Part shown: in pieces, positions 8,893 through 13,165 of the stretch
Numbering within the stretch: position 1 is the stretch's first letter
Layout of the letters: every line of letters begins with the position of its first letter
NCBI GenBank assembly: GCA_913776405.1
Contig: CAJYOV010000236.1
Coordinates: 1 to 13,165 of the forward strand
Length of the DNA stretch: 13,165 nucleotides
From: Pseudobdellovibrionaceae bacterium
Lineage (GTDB): Bacteria; Bdellovibrionota; Bdellovibrionia; Bdellovibrionales; JAMPXM01
Direction: 5' to 3'
Notes under the pieces: generated by a model
Seen by the model: the letters and a program-made list of their open reading frames with translations, nothing else
The model's database searches: none
What the model was told of the DNA's origin: nothing
Translations under genes and position numbers: made by a program

Positions 8893-10742
8893 TCAATCGC
8901 AAACTGCTTTCCATCCTTCCGTTATCAGCTGCGGTTCTCAGTGCGCTTTCGCCGGTTACGGCTTACAGCTCAATGGGTGCGGCCCCAATTTTGGTCGCAC
9001 AAGCCGATCTCTCAGCTGAACTTTTAAAACAAGATGTCGTTGCTGACTCGATCCCTGAATTCAGTGAAGAGCTGATCGCCGCAGAGTCGGCAAGCGCAGG
9101 CACCGATGAAGAGGCGCTTGTAGCGCAGAATTCACCCTCACGTAGAAAGACAACTCGAACGACGCGCACAACGCGTACGACTCGCACGACGCGCTCATCG
9201 ACAAACTCAGGGGGCGCGGCTCAATCAGCTCCAGCGTCAAGCGCAAGCCGACCTGCAGGCGCTCGCCGTGTGACGAACTCAGATTTTGCGCGTGCCAATA
9301 AGCTCGCAGCGAACGGCCAGTATCAAGAAGCTTCAAAACTTCTTTTCCAGATGAGCCGCAATCCGAATTACGCAAAAAACTCAGCGCAGATTAAATATGT
9401 GTTGGGCTTGATGTTGTTCGAAATGAAATTGAATCAAGCGGCTGCTTTCGTCTTTTACGATTTGATTCGCCAAGAGACGAAGACAAACCCGAAGAGCCGT
9501 TTTATCCGCCAGAGCCTAGAGAAACTTGCAATTGCGGCTGACTCGCTCGATAGCGACGTTCTCTTGCGCTACGCGATCAAACAAGTCGATGAACAAGAGT
9601 TCCCCGCAGCTAGTCGCGACATGCTTTATTTCCGTACCGGCGAGCTTCGCATGGGCGACAAGCAATTCGCTGAGGCCGCACGCCAGTTCGGTCGGGTTCG
9701 CTCAAATTCTCAGTTCTTCAACCGCGCTCGTTACAATGCGGGTCTTGCACTCGCCGAAGGCGGGGAGACGGAAAAAGCGCAGGCGGTTTTCGAGGACCTC
9801 GCGGAACGCACGAAAGATCTTGGCGTCACTGACCGTCAACGCGTGAACGCTCTCTTGGGTCGTGCTCGCGTGCTCTACCAGCGTGGTCAGTTTGGCGCTG
9901 CGATCGAAGCGTACCGCGATATCCCTCGCGATACGGAACAGTGGCACGAAGCTCTCTTCGAATCGTCGTGGGCGATGTTGCGTGACGGTCGATTCCGCTC
10001 GGCACTCTCGAATTTTCATTCACTCCATTCGCCTTACTACGAAGATTTCTATCAGCCAGAATCGCTTCTCCTTCGCGCGATCGTTTACCTCTACATCTGT
10101 CGCTACGATGAGATGGGTAAAATCCTGGAGCTTTTCGAGAAGGTCTATAAGCCGGTTCAGCGTGATATTCGCAATATCCTGACAGGCACCGAGGACCCGC
10201 TTACGTATTACCGCGAGCTAACGCGCGTGAAAGACAACTTCGATGCTATCCGTACAAACCGCGTCGGTCGTCGCGGCTTTCAGCTTCCTTTCAGCGTTGC
10301 GCGCGAAGTTCTGAAAGAGGGCGATGTTCGGAAGACCTTCAACTACCTCGGCAATCTCGAAGCCGAAAAGAAGCGGATCGCGGGCCTTCCAATCGCTTGG
10401 AAGTCGTCAGGCATCGGTATCTATTCGACGAAGATCGTCGATAAGCGCATCGAAGCTACGCGCGTTCTTGCCGGTAAGCAAATTCGCCGCCACCTCATTC
10501 TCATGCAGAACGAACTGCGTGATCTCTTCGAGCAAGACGGGTTCTTGCGATTCGAGATGCTGAACTCGAAGCGTGAAACTCTCAGAAAAGAAATTCAAGG
10601 TAAGGGCCTGACAAAAGTCGACGAAGATACCTCACGGAACTTCTACATTCAAAACGGCTTCGAGTACTGGCCGTTCACGGGTGAGTACTGGCTCGACGAA
10701 ATCGGCAACTACCATTATGTCGGAGTAAAAGCTTGTGAGTGA
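8889..10742 (+). CDS. Exported TPR-repeat protein (GltC/GltE-like gliding-motility candidate)
   Basis: The protein has 617 residues. A signal peptide (MINRKLLSILPLSAAVLSAL, cleavage around residues 25-39) targets it to the periplasm. An acidic stretch follows, then a strongly basic low-complexity linker of five Thr-Thr-Arg units (residues 88-102) and a Ser/Ala-rich spacer. From about residue 126 TPR-like helix pairs begin (FARANKLAANGQYQEASKLL; LGLMLFEMKLNQAAAFVFYD; LAEGGETEKAQAVFEDLAE; ARVLYQRGQFGAAIEAYRDI). The last ~200 residues have no motif I can name, apart from the aromatic C-terminal end FEYWPFTGEYWLDEIGNYHY. The start overlaps the upstream barrel's stop (ATGA), with GGAGG about 11 bases upstream. 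TPR proteins beside such barrels are the hallmark of Glt gliding clusters, where they bridge the cell wall. I judge GltC-like more likely than GltE-like from order, but cannot prove it. Confidence 0.82.
   Translation: MINRKLLSILPLSAAVLSALSPVTAYSSMGAAPILVAQADLSAELLKQDVVADSIPEFSEELIAAESASAGTDEEALVAQNSPSRRKTTRTTRTTRTTRTTRSSTNSGGAAQSAPASSASRPAGARRVTNSDFARANKLAANGQYQEASKLLFQMSRNPNYAKNSAQIKYVLGLMLFEMKLNQAAAFVFYDLIRQETKTNPKSRFIRQSLEKLAIAADSLDSDVLLRYAIKQVDEQEFPAASRDMLYFRTGELRMGDKQFAEAARQFGRVRSNSQFFNRARYNAGLALAEGGETEKAQAVFEDLAERTKDLGVTDRQRVNALLGRARVLYQRGQFGAAIEAYRDIPRDTEQWHEALFESSWAMLRDGRFRSALSNFHSLHSPYYEDFYQPESLLLRAIVYLYICRYDEMGKILELFEKVYKPVQRDIRNILTGTEDPLTYYRELTRVKDNFDAIRTNRVGRRGFQLPFSVAREVLKEGDVRKTFNYLGNLEAEKKRIAGLPIAWKSSGIGIYSTKIVDKRIEATRVLAGKQIRRHLILMQNELRDLFEQDGFLRFEMLNSKRETLRKEIQGKGLTKVDEDTSRNFYIQNGFEYWPFTGEYWLDEIGNYHYVGVKACE
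9150..9194 (+). repeat. Five tandem 9-base units encoding Thr-Thr-Arg
   Basis: Five consecutive codon triplets, each reading Thr-Thr-Arg, with synonymous changes between copies (CGA, CGC, CGT for Arg; ACA, ACT, ACG for Thr). It is kept at protein level but diverged at DNA level, which suggests selection for the basic linker rather than a recent duplication. Confidence 0.85.
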
Positions 10743-13165
10743 GTCATCATTCAGAATTAGATCTCGAGCTCTCTTGGTTGCGAGTGTGATCGCTGCGCTG
10801 TCGATGTCGACAGTGGCGCCGACACTTGCCGAGGCCGCACCGCAGAGAACCAAGAAAACTCAAAAAAGCGCGAAACGTCAGGCTGTAAAGCCCGCGGCTT
10901 CGGCGGCAAATGCGCGCGCGGGCTCCACAGCCGGCAAACTCGATTTGAATCGTGAGAAGTCAGCGCTCCCTCAATCTCAAGCTCTGAAGCTTCCGGTTGC
11001 GAACCGTTCACTCGGCGTCGTGAAGCCGCCACGCTCCAACGACTTCTATCAAGGCGACCAAAAAGAAGCCGAATACGAGCGACTTGTCGATCAAGAGATC
11101 GCGGCGCTCTTCAAGCTCTCGCAAGCGAACCGCCGCAGCCCGAATCGCGGTGAAATTTGGCTTCGTTTGGGTGAGCGCTACGTTGAAAAAGCGCGCTTGA
11201 TCGAATTCCGTGAGCAAGCGAATTACGATCAGAAGTTGAAAGACTACAACGATAAAAAGACGCGCGTTCGACCACGAATCGATCAGCGTCTTTCGCAAGA
11301 GTACAACCGAAAGGCGGTTGAACTTTACGAATGGTTCGTCGCCGATTTCCCTAAAGATCCCAAAGTCGATCAAGCGTTGTTCTTCCTCGGTTACAACCAG
11401 TTTCAGCTGGGCAACACAGAGCTTGGCGAGAAGTACTATCTAGATCTCGTTCGTCGATATCCTGATTCGCCTTACGTGGTTGAATCACGGTTTGCTCTTG
11501 GCGAATATTACTTCGAGAACGAGCAGTGGCAGAAAGCTCTCGATAATTACGTGAAGGTCGTAGAGGCGAAGCGCGCACGGTTGAACGCGTTTGCGTTGTA
11601 CAAGTCGGCTTGGTGTTACTACCGCCTTGGTCGTACGCCGACCGCACTCAAGTCACTTGAGCGTGTTGTTCGCCTTTCACGCGCAGGTGAGGGTAACGAC
11701 AACATCGCCGGCCGTCGCGCTGTCAACAAAGTTCGTCTCGCTAGCGAAGCGCTCAAAGATTACGTTCCGTTTTATGCAGAAGCGGGGAACCCGCGCACGG
11801 CGTATTCAGAGTTCGAGCGCTTAAGCGGTGACACAAAACAAGCAACACAGATGTTGGAGCGTCTAGCGTACATCTACGCTGACTCCGGTAACCGGCAGAG
11901 CGCTAACTCGATGTTCAAACAGTTGATCTCGATGAACTACGATGGTGAACGTGCGGCTGAGTACCAGTATCAAGTCGTACTCGCTTACGGGACATCGGAT
12001 CCACGCGCGTTCCGTCACGAGCTTGAGATCTGGTTGAATCAATTCGGTCCTGACAGTCAGTGGGCGAAGGCGAATGCCAAGAACACGAAGCTCGTCTCCG
12101 ACATGGCAAAGCTGCAAGAGACGACGGTTCGTAACAACGTCTTACAGCTTCACCAAACAGCTCAGAACTCTCGAGTTGAAGCGGCTCAACGAGCAGCAAG
12201 CGCTGCTTACAGCCAATACTTCAAATACTTCCCAAATTCGCCGCAAGCCATCGAGATGCGCTTCTTCCACGCCGAACTCCTCTACGATATGGAGCGCTAC
12301 GAAGACGCAGCGAAGCTTTACGCTTGGGTTGCTGAAAAAGACGAAAAGGGCACTTACCGCGAACGTGCTGTCGTGAACGCGCTCTTGGCTCTCGAAAAGG
12401 ATCTTCCAACGACAGAGCAGATCGATGCGAAGCGTGGCAAGTCGGTCGAGCCGCTGCCGCTTGATCCGCAAGTTGTTCGTTTCGAGAAGGCCGCTTTGAA
12501 ATATGCTGAAGCCTTTCCGAAATCGGAAAAGGCGTCGGACATCCTTCGTCGTCTCGGCGTCCTTTATTACGGCTATAACCAATTCGATAAAGCGATCGAC
12601 ATCTTCGAGAGAATTCTCAAAGACTATCCGAAATCGCAAAATGCCGAGATCGCCGGCAACCTCATTCTCGATATCTACAAGCTGAAGAACGACATGATCG
12701 GCCTTGCGGAAAAGGGCCAAGCGATGCTTGCGAACCCGCAGATCGCGAACTCGAAGTTCGGTGTGCAGATTCGCGGTATGATGGAAAAAGCGAGCTTCTT
12801 GCGCGCCGATAAAATCGCAGAGCAAGGTGACACTGCAAAGGCGGCGAAAGAGTTCGAGGCCTTCGCGAATTCCTACAAGCAATCGGACATGGCCGCTGCA
12901 GCTCGCTACAAGGCTGCGGTGAACTACGAAAAAGCTGGCGATCTCGCATCGGCGACGCGGATGCACGCAATGGTCCTGGCAGGCGATTCATCTGACGCCA
13001 AGATCCGAGAGATCCAAAACGACTCTCGAAACTCGCTTGCGAAAATCTATCAGCAGACAGGTCAGCTTGAGCTCGCAGCCAAAAGCTATCGTGATTACGC
13101 TGCGGCGAATGCCAAAGACCAAAAGGCACTCAATGGTTTCTTCAACGCGGCTGTTCTCTACGATG
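10735..13165 (+). CDS. Large exported TPR-repeat protein, 3' end outside window (GltD/AgmU-like candidate)
   Basis: A frame from GTG 10735 is open to the right edge: 810 codons without a stop. It begins inside the last codons of the previous gene (8-base overlap), with GGAG at 10722-10725, so it is co-translated. Residues 1-35 are a signal peptide (hydrophobic LLVASVIAALSMSTVAPTLA), then a basic Lys/Ala/Arg-rich linker to about residue 68. From about residue 130 multiple TPR-type helix pairs follow: RGEIWLRLGERYVEKARL, DQALFFLGYNQFQLGNTELG, SRFALGEYYFENEQWQKALD, YKSAWCYYRLGRTPTALKSL, later LRRLGVLYYGYNQFDKAIDI and AARYKAAVNYEKAGDLASAT. More than ten units are likely. Great length with many TPRs next to a barrel pair and another TPR protein fits AgmU/GltD (about 1200 residues in Myxococcus, from memory). 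BamD/YbgF-like folds share such motifs, but are much shorter. Periplasmic scaffold is the safest description. Confidence 0.8.
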   Translation, partial: MSESSFRIRSRALLVASVIAALSMSTVAPTLAEAAPQRTKKTQKSAKRQAVKPAASAANARAGSTAGKLDLNREKSALPQSQALKLPVANRSLGVVKPPRSNDFYQGDQKEAEYERLVDQEIAALFKLSQANRRSPNRGEIWLRLGERYVEKARLIEFREQANYDQKLKDYNDKKTRVRPRIDQRLSQEYNRKAVELYEWFVADFPKDPKVDQALFFLGYNQFQLGNTELGEKYYLDLVRRYPDSPYVVESRFALGEYYFENEQWQKALDNYVKVVEAKRARLNAFALYKSAWCYYRLGRTPTALKSLERVVRLSRAGEGNDNIAGRRAVNKVRLASEALKDYVPFYAEAGNPRTAYSEFERLSGDTKQATQMLERLAYIYADSGNRQSANSMFKQLISMNYDGERAAEYQYQVVLAYGTSDPRAFRHELEIWLNQFGPDSQWAKANAKNTKLVSDMAKLQETTVRNNVLQLHQTAQNSRVEAAQRAASAAYSQYFKYFPNSPQAIEMRFFHAELLYDMERYEDAAKLYAWVAEKDEKGTYRERAVVNALLALEKDLPTTEQIDAKRGKSVEPLPLDPQVVRFEKAALKYAEAFPKSEKASDILRRLGVLYYGYNQFDKAIDIFERILKDYPKSQNAEIAGNLILDIYKLKNDMIGLAEKGQAMLANPQIANSKFGVQIRGMMEKASFLRADKIAEQGDTAKAAKEFEAFANSYKQSDMAAAARYKAAVNYEKAGDLASATRMHAMVLAGDSSDAKIREIQNDSRNSLAKIYQQTGQLELAAKSYRDYAAANAKDQKALNGFFNAAVLYD

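Noticed and set aside
9150..9194. CRISPR-like or minisatellite array
   Set aside because: Units are 9 bases, contiguous without spacers and in frame; it is a coding repeat (Thr-Thr-Arg).
12142..12966. Long open frame on the minus strand (274 codons)
   Set aside because: It lies wholly inside the large TPR gene, which has a signal peptide, operon overlap and clear TPR patterns. The reverse-frame protein shows no domain and is a by-product of codon bias.

Overview
The window looks like a chromosomal segment of a Gram-negative bacterium of the former Deltaproteobacteria, most likely Bdellovibrionota (Bdellovibrio and relatives) and less likely Myxococcota. The reasons are: Kdo (LPS core sugar) genes and outer-membrane barrels are present; the tandem barrels resemble the outer-membrane barrel family typical of myxobacteria and bdellovibrios; they lie in one operon with two large periplasmic TPR proteins, as in gliding-motility (Glt) modules; and the HNH nuclease has the two-part layout of a family I associate with Bdellovibrio genomes. 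Base composition is moderate, about 50-53% GC by eye. These are judgements from protein patterns, not database hits.

Layout. (1) Bases 1-1660: the 3' end of an RsmE-like 16S rRNA methyltransferase followed after 14 bases by an AmpG-like muropeptide permease. (2) Bases 1661-3500: a disturbed region. It has 315 bases without a gene, then a lone minus-strand HNH nuclease gene with a palindrome over its probable promoter, then about 330 bases of mostly non-coding DNA. At the end is a short coding-like remnant whose stop overlaps the kdsB start. (3) Bases 3497-7131: a tight plus-strand operon, kdsB - pyrG - kdsD, all three with GTG starts. It makes CMP-Kdo precursors: KdsD makes arabinose 5-phosphate, PyrG makes CTP, and KdsB joins CTP and Kdo. 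The usual partner kdsA is not in the window. PyrG carries unusual basic extensions at both ends. (4) Bases 7304-13165: a second plus-strand operon of four exported proteins, namely two related outer-membrane beta-barrels and two TPR proteins. The last is open to the right edge, with 810 codons visible.

The most interesting system is the barrel-barrel-TPR-TPR operon. It resembles part of the Myxococcus Glt gliding machinery (GltB/GltA barrels with GltC/GltD-type TPR proteins), but this assignment is inference from architecture. No tRNA, rRNA, CRISPR array, insertion sequence or phage gene was recognised.
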